Part shown: in pieces, positions 1-11,493 of the stretch | Position numbering within the stretch: the stretch's first letter is position 1 | How the letters are laid out: each line of letters starts with the position of its first letter | Assembly: GCF_018873765.1 (NCBI RefSeq) | Contig: NC_057921.1 | Coordinates: 19,280,604 to 19,344,603, forward strand | DNA: 64,000 bases | Direction: 5' to 3' | Origin: Telopea speciosissima | Taxonomy: Eukaryota > Streptophyta > Magnoliopsida > Proteales > Proteaceae | Notes under the pieces: generated by a model | The model's database searches: none | Told to the model about the DNA's origin: nothing | The model's input: only the letters and a program-made list of their open reading frames with translations | Made by a program: the position numbers and the translations under genes

Positions 1-50
1 GCTTCTTCTAATAACTGCTTGCTTACAACTAAGGAAGTGAGGGATGCAGT

Positions 51-1456
51 CTATGATTTCTTGTTTAACGTATCCGCTGCAACGTTGGCCTTGCCAGGGT
101 GGTACTGGATCGCCCAATCATAATCTTTCACCAATTCTAACCACCATCTCTGTCTCATATTCAGCTCCTTCTGAGTGAAGAAATACTTCAGACTTTTGTG
201 GTCGCTAAAGATTTCACTCTTTTCACCATATAGGTAATGTCGCCATATCTTCAACGCGAAGACTACCACTGCTAATTCTAAGTCATGAGTGGGGTTGTTC
301 TTTTCATGTTTCTTTAGTTGTCGCGAGGCATAAGCGACCACTTTACCTCTCTGCATTAAGACGCCACCCAATCCCGTTTTGGATGCGTTGGTGTATACCA
401 CCATCCTCCTGTGCCATCCGGAATGGTCAAGACTGGTGCCGTCACCAGCCGGTTCCTTAACTCTTGGAAACCCTTTTCGCAAGCCTCATTTCATTCAAAC
501 TTTGTGCCCTTCTTCATTAACTTCGTCATGGGCGCCCAGATGCACGAGAAATTTTTAATAAACTGGAGGTAATACCCAGCCAAACCCAAGAAACTTCGGA
601 TCTCAGTGGCATTCTTTGGAGTCTCCTACTCGAGAACTGCTTTCACTTTGTCTGGGTCCACTTTAATGTCGTCCTTGGTGACGATGTGCCCCAGGAATCC
701 AATTTGGTGAAGCCAAAATTCACACTTGATGAACTTGGCATATAACTGATGTTCCCACAACTGCTGCAACATGAAAGTAAGGTATCGAGCGTGCTCTTCT
801 TCACTCTTGGAGTACACCAGAATGTCATCAATAAACACGATGACAAATTTATCCAACACGTCATGGAATACTCTATTCATCATATCCATGAATGCCGTCG
901 GGGAGTTAGTTAACCCGAATGATAAGACTAAGAATTCATAATGTCCGTATCGAGTTCTAAATGCCATCTGGTGAATATCGTCGCTCTTGATCTTTAATTG
1001 GTGATATCTGGACCTAAGATCAATCTTGGAGAAGACCCTCGCTCCCTATAGCTGATCAAATAGGTCGTCAATGTGCGGCAACGAGTATCAATTCTTGATG
1101 GTTAGCTTATTTAACTCACGGTAGTCGATACACAGCCGCATGCTACCATCCTTCTTCCTTACAAATAGCACGGGTGCTCCCCAGGGAGACACGCTAGGTC
1201 GTATAAAACCTTTCTTCAGCAGGTCTTATAATTGGACCTGAAAATCCTTCAATTCGATAGGTCCCATTCGATATGGTGCCTTGGATACCGGTACTACACC
1301 AAGAATTAGATCAATCACGAACTCTGTCTCACGATCAGGAGGTAGCTGGGTCAGATCTTTCGGAAAAACATTAGGAAATTCTCTGAAGATGTCGAGTTGC
1401 TCCAAGGGCTTATCTTTGCCTCGGTGTCCATCATAGTGGGCAAAAAGCCTTGACAT
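51..1456 (-). pseudogene. Ty3/gypsy reverse transcriptase and RNase H, broken
   Basis: Pol region that would copy element RNA to DNA. Three open pieces survive. 1226-1456 is the protease-RT linker and RT start (FREFPNVFPKDLTQLPPDRE, then APYRMGPIELKD). 626-967 is the RT palm with the catalytic FIDDILVYS and primer grip FLGHIV. 51-482 is RNase H ([45 protein letters not shown]). In RNase H the first catalytic Asp is Asn (TNAS instead of TDAS), so this copy would be inactive even without its stops and frameshifts. Integrase and chromodomain would lie left of the window. Confidence 0.9.
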
Positions 1457-1473
1457 CCTTCATCCAGCAACTT

Positions 1474-1917
1474 TCACGCCTGGAGGGCGGATAAGGTTAT
1501 CCTTCTAGGTTCCTTCTTTGGTTCACTTTGATAGGTGAAAACTGACCCATCTTCCAACTTGAATATTATCTTCTTCTCCGCACACATGACGTTTGCTCCA
1601 TAGGCAGATAGCCAATCCATGCCTAATATCATGTCAAAGTCCTTCATATCGAGCTTTATTAGTCGTGCGATCAAGTTTCTCCCACAAATTTCTACTTGAC
1701 AGGGGTCGTAGACTTCCTTCAAGCTCACGACACTACCCGTCGGTGTACTGACTACTAAATCGTGTCCAATGTCTCTCGATTGATCTTCCATCCTACTCGC
1801 AAAGGTGGTGGAAATGAAAGAGTGGGATGCACCCGAGTCGAATAACACTCGTGTAGGAATGGTTGAGACACTCAGGGTACCTAGGGTTTGTATATAGTTT
1901 AGGTTACAAATATACAC
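1474..1917 (-). pseudogene. Ty3/gypsy aspartic protease fragment
   Basis: Retropepsin domain that would cut the Gag-Pol polyprotein. The active-site motif VLFDSGASHSFIS has the DSG triad, and the C-terminal flap/core is FDMILGMDWLSAYGANV. It is in a different frame from the gag knuckle upstream (ends 1935) and from RT downstream (1456), so frameshifts separate what is normally a single polyprotein. The protease stretch itself is open for about 147 residues. The ILGMDWL core is typical of chromoviruses. Confidence 0.88.
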
Positions 1918-1934
1918 CGGTAATTCCCTATAAC

Positions 1935-3299
1935 TTAGTAGTGTTCAGTGGACTTACCTATCATTACATCAGGGTTCGCCTCAGTGTCTTCGTTTGTTAA
2001 CGCAAACACCTTTCCTCGCATTCGATTGTCCCGTGGCTGAAAAGGTCTAGCGTAGGACTGATTTGGCGAGTTATTGTTGTATCCGCGCTGCCTACATTCT
2101 TTGGCCATGTGCCCTTCTTTATTGCACACGTAACACTTATAGGGTGGAACAGATGGTGTTGAGGCTTGGCTCACTTGACTTGTGGCTAGTCGGGCTGGCA
2201 AAGCTGCTGTTGTCACTTGACTCATAGCCGGTTGAGTAGGTCGATTGAAAGTGGGGTGGAAAGGGTTCTAAGCCACATTTGGATTATGGTACGGAGTTGG
2301 ATTGGGGCTTGAATTGGTTCCTAGAAAAACCTTGTTTGGCCAACCAAAAGTCTGGAAATTACTTAGCCTTTTGCCCGACCTAGACGATGTTGTAGCCTTC
2401 TCTTTTTCTTTCTCTTTAAATCTGTCTTCCATAGTCTTCGCCTTGTCGACCATCTGAGCATAATCCCGAATATCCATAATCGATAGAATAGACCCGATCT
2501 TAGGTTTAAGTCCCTTCTTAAACTTTTTCGTCTTACTGACTTCCCCTTTCAGGTGCTTTGGAGCGAAATGGAACAGATCTTCGAACCATTGCTGATAATC
2601 CAACATTGACTTGGTTCCTTGCACCAATGCGGAGAACTCAGCTTCTTTCCTGTCCCTAAAGCTCTCTGGGAAGTAGTTCTTGAAGAAGACTTCTTTAAAT
2701 TGCTCCCACGTGGGATTCAGATGAGTAGCTTCAAGATTTGGCTAGGTAGCCTTCCACCAGGCTTCAGCCTCATTCTGTAGCTGATAACCCGCACATATCA
2801 GCTTTTATGCATCCATACACTCGAGCACATCAAATGCCTTCTCTAAGGCACTAATCCACCGTTCTGGCTGCATCGCCTCGGTATTTAGCTTGGAAAACAC
2901 GGGTGGTTGGAGTTTCTTGAATCTCTCCATTACCTTAGCGGTAGAGTTTTCCACTAAGTGTTGAGGTACAGGTGGTGGGAAAAGTACAGGCTGGTTGGGT
3001 GGAGGGGGTGCTGCTGCGCGCTCTTGCATCATGGCCGCAAATTGTGTAGACATTTGGCCCAGCAATTCTTGTTATTGCTGCATAGTCCGCATCATAGTAG
3101 TCATGAACGCATTCACCTCACAGGCTACGATACCCGGCTGAGGTGCCACAGTAGTGGCTTGAGCAGCCATTCGTGCCCTTGGCGAAATAGCCGATGCTTC
3201 CAAATTTTGGGTCTGGGTTCCATTTGGCAGCTCAACCTCCGGAATAATGTGAGGGCGTCTTCCTCGACAGCCACCTCGAGTACTTCTTGTGTTGACCAT
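1935..3299 (-). pseudogene. Ty3/gypsy gag (capsid plus zinc knuckle), broken
   Basis: Gag of a Tekay/Del-like chromovirus, which would form the particle that packages element RNA. The likely start is the ATG at 3297-3299 (MVNTRSTRGG), the usual opening of this gag family; a longer in-frame start exists at 3341. A proline-rich N-terminal part and a retrotransposon capsid domain (FAALMQ-like helix, then YFPESFRDRKEAEF and FKKGLKPKI) lead to a CCHC knuckle CYVCNKEGHMAKEC at about 2095-2140. All pieces lie in one frame but are separated by in-frame stops near 3072, 2802, 2740 and 2265, so the protein cannot be made whole. Protease follows downstream on the same strand. The family assignment is secure; the exact lineage is inferred. 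Confidence 0.85.
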
Positions 3300-4639
3300 G
3301 GTTGCTTTTCTGGAAAGAGCCTTACCGAGGTCAACAAACAAATCCTAGTTAACACATGTACATACCTATTCCATAGTTCCAGTGAATTCATGTAGTCATT
3401 CCAGCAGGATGTGCTTTATTTGCTTATTTATGCTGTTCTTATTTCTTTTTACTTATTTTGTGTCATGTTATGCATGATGTTCACCTGAATTTTAAATTTT
3501 AACAATAATTCTCTTAGTTATGTACCTGGGCCTAGCAGGCAAGTAGTTCCAGTCTCTTCCCAATCATAAATTTTAACACTTGCAGGTGTCCTATGTCACT
3601 CCTAACTTCTTCAGCTAAGGATAGGTAAATAACTCGATCCTCCGGTCCACTATTAGCTGCAAGTCCCAAGAAGAAAACCAACTGGTTCTCGACACGGGGT
3701 AATAACTCTTGTATCCTAATCAGTCTTCTCCTCAGTTGCCTAATGTATCGCATATTGCTGGGGTCTCCAGGCCTGAATAACGTAGTAAGGTCCTACCATG
3801 AAGAGGTTCTAAGCATCAAGTCACTATGAATACTTAATTAAAAGAATTAAGTACATGGCTATAGGAATTTAAGTATTCATGAGTAGGAGAAAGAAATGGG
3901 TTGGCTTGAGGTATCTTAGCACCTACGGGGTTCAACTTCAATTGGACAGCCTATCAGAACCTATTCCTAGTTGAACTGGGTTGTGGGTACGGTGAGGTCT
4001 ATACTCCCTAAAAATCCCATACATATAATACAACATACCTACATACCTATGTTCAAGTTTGCACATCATCACTCAATCATGGTTCGTACATGCATGACAA
4101 TAGGCATATAATATTTAATATTGAGTACACTCTATTTATTTATAGATATAAGCATGTCTATTTACTCTAAATTATCTAAATAAATAGAGGAAATCCTAAT
4201 ATCCCTATGCATTCTATTCTACCTTGTCTACCCACATGTATTATTTTATCTATCCATAAGTGTGTCATTAATTAAATATTTTAATTTAAAATTTTATTAT
4301 TGTTATATTATTTCCTTTATATTCACATATTTGTATAATTTATGTTTTTATGTTTATTATGCCATTTCCAGGCAAAACTCACAAATTCACAAGTTTTTAT
4401 GCAAAAACAGCAAAGTTCCATTCTTTGGGCGTTGTCTCTGGGTGTTGGACACATCGCCCAGTGCTATCGCCTAGAGAATTGGGGCCCAGTTTATAACAGT
4501 CTGAGACTAGTCCTTTTCATTTCATTTGTTCTCTACAGCTTCCTAAACACCTAGGGCAGAGCTCCAAAGCCTAGTGTGACTACTTCTACACCATATCCAC
4601 CCATTTTCACGGGTCCCCCGCGATCCTACACGATCTAGG
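3300..4639. other. Leader of the gypsy element, no confident gene
   Basis: Region between gag and the antisense gene at 4760. It is AT-rich from 3830 to 4420. A 73-residue sense-strand ORF (3532-3753, minus strand; charged, helical, starting MRYIRQLRRRL) has no recognised family and may be chance. At 4426-4475 there is a palindrome-like block (TGGGCGTTGTCTC ... CATCGCCCA) that also occurs twice in the element's LTR. I see no LTR ends or target duplications that would show a separate insertion. Confidence 0.5.
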
Positions 4640-4755
4640 GTAAGATTCTCTAACTTTTTCTCTGGTTTTGGGTTATTTCCACGGTTTTCTTGTCTTGGCT
4701 TGGGTTTTACCAAATTTTCTTGCCCTAACTTCTTCTATTCCTTCTCTTTTTGCAG
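4640..4755 (+). other. Probable intron in the 5' leader of the envelope-like gene
   Basis: A good plant donor (AGG|GTAAGA at 4637-4645) and a pyrimidine-rich acceptor (CTTCTCTTTTTGCAG| ending at 4755) bracket a T-rich 116 bp stretch. The acceptor ends four bases before the ATG at 4760. This is predicted from sequence only. It would make the ATG at 4760 the first codon and argues that this strand was, or is, transcribed as a spliced mRNA. Confidence 0.5.
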
Positions 4756-4759
4756 CACT

Positions 4760-5701
4760 ATGTCCATGAGACACAGTACGGCGAGGAAATCCGTAGCACG
4801 CAAGAGGTTACGGTCTGATTCTGAGCATTCCTCACTTTCTTCTGTGCCACCCACCTCATCGAGAGAGGATTCTTCTTCCGAGGAGCTGGATTTCAACCGG
4901 TTCTTATTTTCTAGGTATGAGTACTCCAAGGATTGGGACAAGTTTAGGTCCGAAAGCATAGTGAATGGGAGGGTGGTACAGGTGGATGACTTCCATCAGT
5001 ACAACTTGTACTCTAGGTTCAATATCTTAGGTTGGGCATCCATGTTGTCGCCCACTGAGCCATGTTACCCCAACTTGGTTCGGTACTTCTATTGTAACCT
5101 AGTGCCATCTGGGGCACATGAGTTCGGGTTGGAGAGCAAGGTAAAGGGAGTGGATATTAAACTTACCACTGCTACCTTGGCAGAGATCCTTGAGCTGCCA
5201 AACACAGGTGAGAGATGCTATTACAAGCTCAGGATAGACATCTCAGATATGTTTTCCTTGGAGACTAGGAGGAGGGTCTTCAAAGCATTGACAGGTTCGG
5301 AGAGGACTTCTGAGTCTGAGGCTGCCTATAAGCCTAGTGCCCGGATCATTAGTAGGTGTGTTTCGTATAACATCTACCCGAAGGGCGGGAATAGAGGTAG
5401 CATTTCTATGTTGAGAGCCTACATCACTTACTGCCTGTTGGGAGCGGGCAAGGGGGGTCCAGTCATCAACCTCCCATATCTTCTTCTACAGGCCATGTTG
5501 TATCACACCCAAAACCCTTCTGATGGGAACCTTCTATATGGGAAGTTCCCAACCTTAGTGTTTCGATACTTTGATGTTCCCTTGGATGGTGAGTATATGG
5601 ATAGGGACAAGTCTAGACCCATCAATAAGACCTCGATCCTAAAGATGAAGGTGCCAGGGGAGCCAGAAAGTGATCCAGAGGAAGGAGATCAGATGGAGTA
5701 G
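4760..5701 (+). CDS. Envelope-like / putative plant transposon protein
   Basis: Intact 313-residue ORF resembling the 'putative plant transposon protein' domain (PF20167 type) often annotated as envelope-like in plant retrotransposons; its biochemical role is unknown. I chose the ATG at 4760 over 4700 because the 20 extra residues are encoded by a probable intron. Order: basic Ser-rich N-terminus (about 1-50), conserved core (RFNILGWASML; CYPNLVRYFYCNL; KVKGVDIKL; LAEILELPNTGE; IYPKGGNR; YCLLGAGKGG; YGKFPTLVFRYF), acidic tail (PEEGDQME). It lies antisense to the surrounding gypsy element, between its primer site and gag. A homologue with the same motif order is at 57359-58348. It ends in TAG; the frame stays open for another 33 codons before a TAA. 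I see no clear signal peptide or membrane segment. Confidence 0.72.
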   Translation: MSMRHSTARKSVARKRLRSDSEHSSLSSVPPTSSREDSSSEELDFNRFLFSRYEYSKDWDKFRSESIVNGRVVQVDDFHQYNLYSRFNILGWASMLSPTEPCYPNLVRYFYCNLVPSGAHEFGLESKVKGVDIKLTTATLAEILELPNTGERCYYKLRIDISDMFSLETRRRVFKALTGSERTSESEAAYKPSARIISRCVSYNIYPKGGNRGSISMLRAYITYCLLGAGKGGPVINLPYLLLQAMLYHTQNPSDGNLLYGKFPTLVFRYFDVPLDGEYMDRDKSRPINKTSILKMKVPGEPESDPEEGDQME

Positions 5702-5815
5702 GGAGAGGAGCAGGGCTACTTAGAGGGGATTGGTGCACAGTTCACTAACTTGCCCACATATGAGGTGACCGGTGCCACTAGTTCACAGGTGCCAGAGTCC
5801 TAAGGGTGGTTTAAC

Positions 5816-6004
5816 ATGATGTCGCAGTTCCAGAGCCTCCGCAGCCAGCTCATTGACATATCTACTAGGATGGATCGGGGCTTCTCGTCCTTGGAGAGTA
5901 GAGTGGGATCAGTAGAGCGACGCTTGGACTTCTGGGATACATATTATCACGTCGACTCACGACAAACCCAGCCTCCATCGGGTAATTTACCTCCACCAGA
6001 GTAG
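5816..6004 (+). CDS. Small coiled-coil ORF behind the envelope-like gene
   Basis: 62-residue ORF in the same frame as the preceding gene, separated from it by two stops (TAG 5699-5701 and TAA about 5801-5803). It opens with MMSQFQSL and continues with a heptad-like region (LIDISTRMDRGFSSLESRV), ending in a proline-rich tail (PPSGNLPPPE). Either it is a separately initiated small protein or it is the C-terminal coiled coil of a longer ancestral protein cut off by stops. A matching MM-starting coiled-coil ORF with a proline-rich end follows the second envelope-like gene (57237-57362). Confidence 0.5.
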   Translation: MMSQFQSLRSQLIDISTRMDRGFSSLESRVGSVERRLDFWDTYYHVDSRQTQPPSGNLPPPE

Positions 6005-6308
6005 CACTCCAGCTTGAGCTTCTTTATGTTTAGCCTGACCTGACTTAATGTAGTTCTGACTTCTGTCTTTTTTTTTTTTTATCATGATTTATGTACTTTT
6101 TTCTTTGTCAGGTTATGTAAATTGAAAGTAGTACTTTCAATCAAACTTCATGTAGTGGCTCAGCCATAATTATCTTTACATCAATGTAATATGCACTTTG
6201 TCTTTTAATTACATTTACCTCCTCTGTAGCATTTACTTTATAGCATGTTTTATTATTGGTAGCTTATTATTCCTATTCTGCCATCTGTGAATGTAGAAAG
6301 AGCCTCAT

Positions 6309-6320
6309 GCTCTGATACCA
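6309..6320 (-). other. Primer binding site, tRNA-iMet type
   Basis: On the minus strand the LTR end (GGGGTGTGACA at 6326) is followed by five bases and then TGGTATCAGAGC, the complement of the 3' end of plant initiator methionine tRNA. It marks where minus-strand DNA synthesis starts, shows that 6326-9671 is the 5' LTR, and confirms that the element reads right to left. Confidence 0.88.
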
Positions 6321-7251
6321 AGCTCTGTCACACCCCAAACCACCCCCTGGGAGGATTAGGTAAGTGACCCAAATTGCATAACGGCAATCCGTCAAATCCC
6401 ACGGATCTAGAAGCAATTAATACACCCACAGACACACATCCATAACATTACCATAAGTAAAATCATAGTGTTGCAGATATTCTACAATTATAAAGGAAGA
6501 AAGAGAAAGCGTACTGATATGGGAAATGATTGTGATATATTTGCATAAGTAAAGTTGTTCATCTCCCCCATACAACCCACAAACCGAGCAGTAAGATCTG
6601 ACATATACATAAGCGAAAATAAAAGTAAATATGTACAGGGCGAGATAACTCAACCCAAAAAAAAAAAGAAAGGAAGAAGCTAAAACAAGAAACAAGAACG
6701 GGGATAAACTCCTAACAAAAATAAAAAAGGAGTCTCCAAGACAAAAAGCATCAAGAGCACCCTTCACTGGTGTTCATCAATAACCACTGAGAACGCTCAC
6801 ATCATCGGCACGACCTCCATCAGGGTCCATACCAATATCATCATAACCACCAAGGCTCTCCTTCGAGTAATGAGCCTCCACGCCACAACGGCATCCACCT
6901 GTAAATTCATCTAATAGAAAAACATATATAATAGAGTGTGAGCCCCACTGAGCCCGTGAGTAAAACATATCATTATGCATGTATATGCAACCACATTCCA
7001 CATGATCCTACATGTTATGCAAGTCCAGTTATTTATTAGCCACCTATCAATACAACTAAGGCAGGTTAGTGCTACTAGAATCCCCAATACATGTATCCCC
7101 GGTGCGGGCTTGAAACCCCTTCCCGCGATATACCCATTGAGTTGTCGGAGAGGACCAGTTAGCTCCAACGTACATACCCTTGGTCAGCCTGACCAGCCCT
7201 CTGTGATTAAACCTGTGAGGTAACCGACTCAGTATCGTAATTCACCCTTTT

Positions 7252-7415
7252 GGTGCTTCCCAGCATGTAGCTCAAGGATTTACTCAGTTTGGCATATAGC
7301 CATAATTCACCATTCAGTGCTTCCCAAGCATATAGCTTGAGGCTTCCCGGCATATAGCCCGAGGCATCCCAGCATGTTGTCGAGGCTTCCCGGCGTATTC
7401 GCCCAAGGTTTTACA
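7252..7415. repeat. Degenerate short tandem repeat inside the LTR
   Basis: Four to six imperfect units of roughly 23-28 bp, built on GCTTCCCAGCATATAGCC and GAGGCTTCCCGGC. The inverted LTR copy has matching but diverged units near 18880-18970, and LTR 26507-28330 keeps only a short remnant (CCGGCATATAGCC). Copy number therefore varies between copies of the LTR. Confidence 0.65.
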
Positions 7416-9063
7416 GTAGTCCTCACAGGCATCCAACACCTTAACCCCTGTTGGCAAGGGAGCGTAGCACGGGTGATGAATCTCTAACCCCATGTCTATA
7501 TGGCATTGTATGAGTCAGGCGGTGTCAACTGTATCCCATTCTACGGGCTACCACAGGCCTCATTTCCAAGCCGGCTACGACATTTAGTCTATCATTCACA
7601 ATCATCACGATATATTCAAACAGAGTTGATCAACAGTCACACGATGTGTAATAATTATGAAATTTAATTTGATTAAGTAACACAACATTATAATTATAAA
7701 ATCAATTGCCAACATATTAATAATAATGTTACACGTACATACATGATAACATTTCACTCACTTAGGTCTGGTTCTACGAGATCAGCTGTTGTTTCAGTTT
7801 CGGCTGCGGTCTGGCAGTATATCTCGAGCGCGGGATCAAACCCTAAATATAAATCAGAATTATGTCACTTAATAGTCCAAGCTATTTTTGGATGTCCTAG
7901 GGTTGATCTAGGCTCACTAGTTTGACTCGGTGTACAGTCGCTCATCACTTGGTATTCTCTGGGCCTTGCATTGGGCTTCAGGTCCAAGTCCCGGTGCATC
8001 ATCCGGAGAATATGGTCTTGGGTCAGAATGGTAATCTACCACTGTAGTACATGATTCTAGGTCACAATAGCCTTACAACACTGTCCCTAAGTCAACAGTG
8101 CTGCAGGACCAACACAGGTAGGGTTTCCAAGTCCTATGGGGCCCACTGGGGTACCCGAGGTACAATTATATATGAACAAATGTGAGGAGGGGTATTTGGG
8201 TCATTTACCACCTCCTTACACTACTTACAGTACCATAGTGGAAGCCCCCAAAATAGATCTGTAGAATTACCCTTTTTAATTCTCTGGGCAATGTCTCTGG
8301 GTGATGTGTGAATCGCCCATAGCCAGTTTAGAACGTGAACAGGCTTCAATTCCAAGGTTTCTCATCATGAGCAGTACCGTAATCAATCCCTCATGCATGT
8401 TAGGTAATTATGGACCTCATGGGGTGTAGTTTGGACTAGTCCACTTGGATTTTGATCTGGGCCCACCTCTTCCCTGCCAGGAGCTGCCAGGCAGCCTACT
8501 GAATAGTAACTCAGCAGGGATACAGCTGCAGACCATGGATTTGGCTGCATGCAAGGGCTGTCCCACGTATGTTAGGGTAATCTAGGGTTGCTGCAACACA
8601 TGGCTAGGCTAGATGCAGCCAATGTACACAGATCTGAGCCCAGACTGCCTGTTCTTGGTGTAACAGTGCAGTGCAGTCTAGCACATGCATGGATTTCAGT
8701 CTCAGGTATACAACAGCAACCAAAACAACATTAAAAATCTCAAATCCTCCATGAATCATGTTTGCATGTTGGATCTGAGGTGGTTCATGGCAGCCCCCAG
8801 CTGATCTGGGTTGCCAATGGCCAGATATACATAAAAAACACAAAGAGCTAAGGAGAAAAATAGTAGCAGCAGCAAGGTAGCAGGCATAGGTATAACTTTA
8901 TACCTGAGAACAGCTGAGAATGGCTGCTGGAGCTAATCTGATGCACAGGTAAGCTCTATCCTTCCTCTCTCTCCTTCCTTCTTCTCTCTTTCCTTCTCTT
9001 CCTCTCTTTTCTCTCCACGATTTCAAAAGGAATTTAGAGTTCTAAATGAGCTAAAGCTCGCCC

Positions 9064-9072
9064 TATATATAG
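9064..9072 (-). promoter_or_regulatory. Putative LTR TATA box
   Basis: CCTATATATAGGG read on the minus strand, followed downstream by a purine-rich leader. The inverted LTR copy has CCTATAAATAG at the matching place (17176-17186), so the motif is conserved between copies. Confidence 0.55.
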
Positions 9073-9672
9073 GCCAGCCCTCTACCAAGGCCTGTTTGCC
9101 TGCTTAGGCCCCTTTTAGGAATGCATTTTCAGACTGATTTTCAGTCATTCTGGGCACTCAGGTGGGGTCCACAGGGGTCCAAGGGTATGAGGTGGTTCCC
9201 CAGACTCCCTTCAACCTATGGGGGTGTCCATGGTCAGTATGGGTGGTCCCCAAACATCTGCATATTAAAATACTGCATTTTTCCACTTTGGGTGATGTCT
9301 CTAGGTGATGTGTGCATCGCCTAGAGAATACAGTAAGGCTGTTTCACCTTGGGCTTGCACAGGGGTTTGACCCAGAGTTGGGGCCTTGCACCTACATGTC
9401 ACTCAGGGCCTTTTGCACCCATTTTCAGGTGTGGGACCCACATTCATGGAGAGGAGAGAGAATACATGGTGTCCAAGCAGTACATTATGTTGTGGGCAGT
9501 GCAACTACAACGATCAACAATCCATCTTCTGATAGGTATATAGGAGGACATCCTCGGGGGTTCTCCATTAAATTCAATCACTGGAGTGATACTCCACAGT
9601 GTGCTTGGATGCCATGTCAGGGGTTCCTGTCCTTCAATAAAAAATTCCAGCCAGTCAGGGGCAGGTTGACAG

Positions 9673-10747
9673 CACAAGTCCCTATATGGCTTCAAACAAG
9701 CCCCTTGTGTCTGGTTCAGCCGCTTGTCACAATTCTTGATTCAGTCTGATTTTTGGTCATCCCAAACCGATCCGTCATTATTTATCTGCACTCAAGGCTC
9801 CACGGCCTTGTATGTCCTTGGTTATGTGGATGACATCCTCATTACTAGGAATCAGCCCATGCATATTGCTACTCTCCTTCAACAGCTTGCATCGGAGCTT
9901 TCTATAAAGGATCTTGGTCGATTAAGTTTCTTCTTGGGGATCAAGGCAACATACAAGTCTGATGGTCTCACTCTATCTCAGTCACTCTACATTACTGATC
10001 TCCTGCAATGGGCCGGCATTTCTGATTGTAAGCCGGTTCTTACCCCCATGACAACCACATTCGAAACATCTTCTGCAGGGGGTGTGCCTTCTTTTGACCC
10101 CACAAAATACCGATCTATAGAGGGTGCCTTACAGTATATTACCCTCACCCGTCCAAATGTGGCCTTTTCTATGAATTGTGCTTGTCAATACATGCATTGC
10201 CCTACTGAAAACCATTGGTCGATGGTGAAGCATATTCTACGCTACCTCAAATATACAATTGCATATGGGCTACACATCACCAAGTCCCCCTCTCGAGACC
10301 TACAAACTTTCTCGAATGCCAATTGGGCTGGTGATGGTGATGATCGAAAGTCAACCAGTGGATATGCCATCTACATGGGACAGAATTTAATCTCTTGGGC
10401 ATCCAAGAAGCAAAAGATGATTGCATGGTTCTCTACTGAATCAGAATATAAGGCCCTCGCCGATGCCTGTACTGAGCTGACCTGGCTTCGATCTCTGTTT
10501 GGTGAGCTTGGTCTCTCTACATCTCAAGCCCCCGTGTTATGGTGTGACAATCGGCGCTACGTACCTCTCGGCCAATCCCGTCTTTAACTCACGTACCAAG
10601 TATGTGGAAATTGATTTCCATTTTGTGCGAGATAAAGTTGCCAAACGCGATCTTCAAGTCTGCTTTATTTCCACAAAAGATCAAATCGCGGATATTATGA
10701 CCAAGGGACTCGGTACGATAAGATTTTCCATATTTGCTCTATCTTGA
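9673..10747 (+). pseudogene. Ty1/copia (Ale-like) RT-RNase H, 5' part displaced
   Basis: The frame opens directly at the gypsy LTR border with HKSLYGFKQAP, the conserved copia RT motif, and runs on through the catalytic YVDDILI, SIKDLGRLSFFLGIK, and RNase H motifs (STESEYKALADACTELTWL). A single missing base near 10550 ([13 protein letters not shown]) shifts the frame; the rest ([20 protein letters not shown] ... ISTKDQIADIMTKGL) continues to about 10715. The N-terminal RT, integrase and gag must lie left of the gypsy insertion, outside the window. The motif set is that of the Ale/Retrofit lineage. The second copia (28341-31206) is the same type but a different copy. Confidence 0.9.
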
Positions 10748-11441
10748 GCACCAAGCATGCAATCTCTCTCAACCTCTCTTCGTACAGTATGTGAACTCTC
10801 TCCATATAGTAATAGCTATATTTTGGAATTAGGAGATTGAGTTTCCAAAAAATGTGGAATCCTCTCTCCTATATATACTCAAAGGTGTAATCTCTTCTCT
10901 CCTATATATTTCATTCCAATAGGAGCTAATACTATCTTTTGTAGTAGTTGTAAAGAGGAATTCTCTTCTCTCATATTTTAAGTAGCAGGTAAGGTAAAAC
11001 TATATTGAATACCATAATAGGTGTTGAGGTTTTGGTGTCTTGATTCTGATGATGGACTCTTTGTTCCTTTGGCTACTTCGATCTGCATCTTGCCTCTTTG
11101 ATGTTCTTTCAGCTTCTTCGATCTACATCTTGCCTCTTTGTTGTTTCTTTGCGATCCAAATTTGAGATGCAGACAAGATAATGTAAGGGTATTTATGTAA
11201 TATCCCTTCATATGTTCTAATATAATCCTACTTGTATTAATACTCAGGCTGTGAGGGGCAATCTAGTAATTAGCCCTCTAACCTAAACCCTAGTTTCCTA
11301 AAATACTAGTTGGAGGCAGCAGTCCGAGTATTCCAAACTAGATACTCAGGGTGTAATGCTTTAAGCAACCTTGTGCTTAAACCCTAAACCCTAACAGATA
11401 AAATAGACAAATCAAAAGGGATAAGGCAAGAAGAATACTGG

Positions 11442-11493
<52 letters not shown>

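Larger units (their letters stand above)
6326..9671 (-). repeat. 5' LTR of the minus-strand gypsy element (3.35 kb)
   Basis: Bounded by TG...CA (TGTCACACCCC at 6326; GGTTGACA at 9664-9671), with the primer site directly beside it. An inverted copy lies at 16564-19914, and partial relatives at 20493-21347 and 26507-28330. Read in element sense, a TATA motif lies at 9064-9072 and is followed by a purine-rich leader (8948-9017), so U3 is only about 600 bp and R-U5 is nearly 2.7 kb. The LTR abuts copia coding sequence at 9673, showing insertion into that gene. Small open frames inside are not credible genes. Confidence 0.9.

Noticed and set aside
9312..9749. 145-residue plus-strand ORF spanning the LTR end and copia start
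   Set aside because: Mostly LTR sequence in the wrong frame for copia; the real copia frame starts at 9673.
11378..11396. Telomere-like CCCTAAA units
   Set aside because: Only about two and a half units; too short to call an interstitial telomere.
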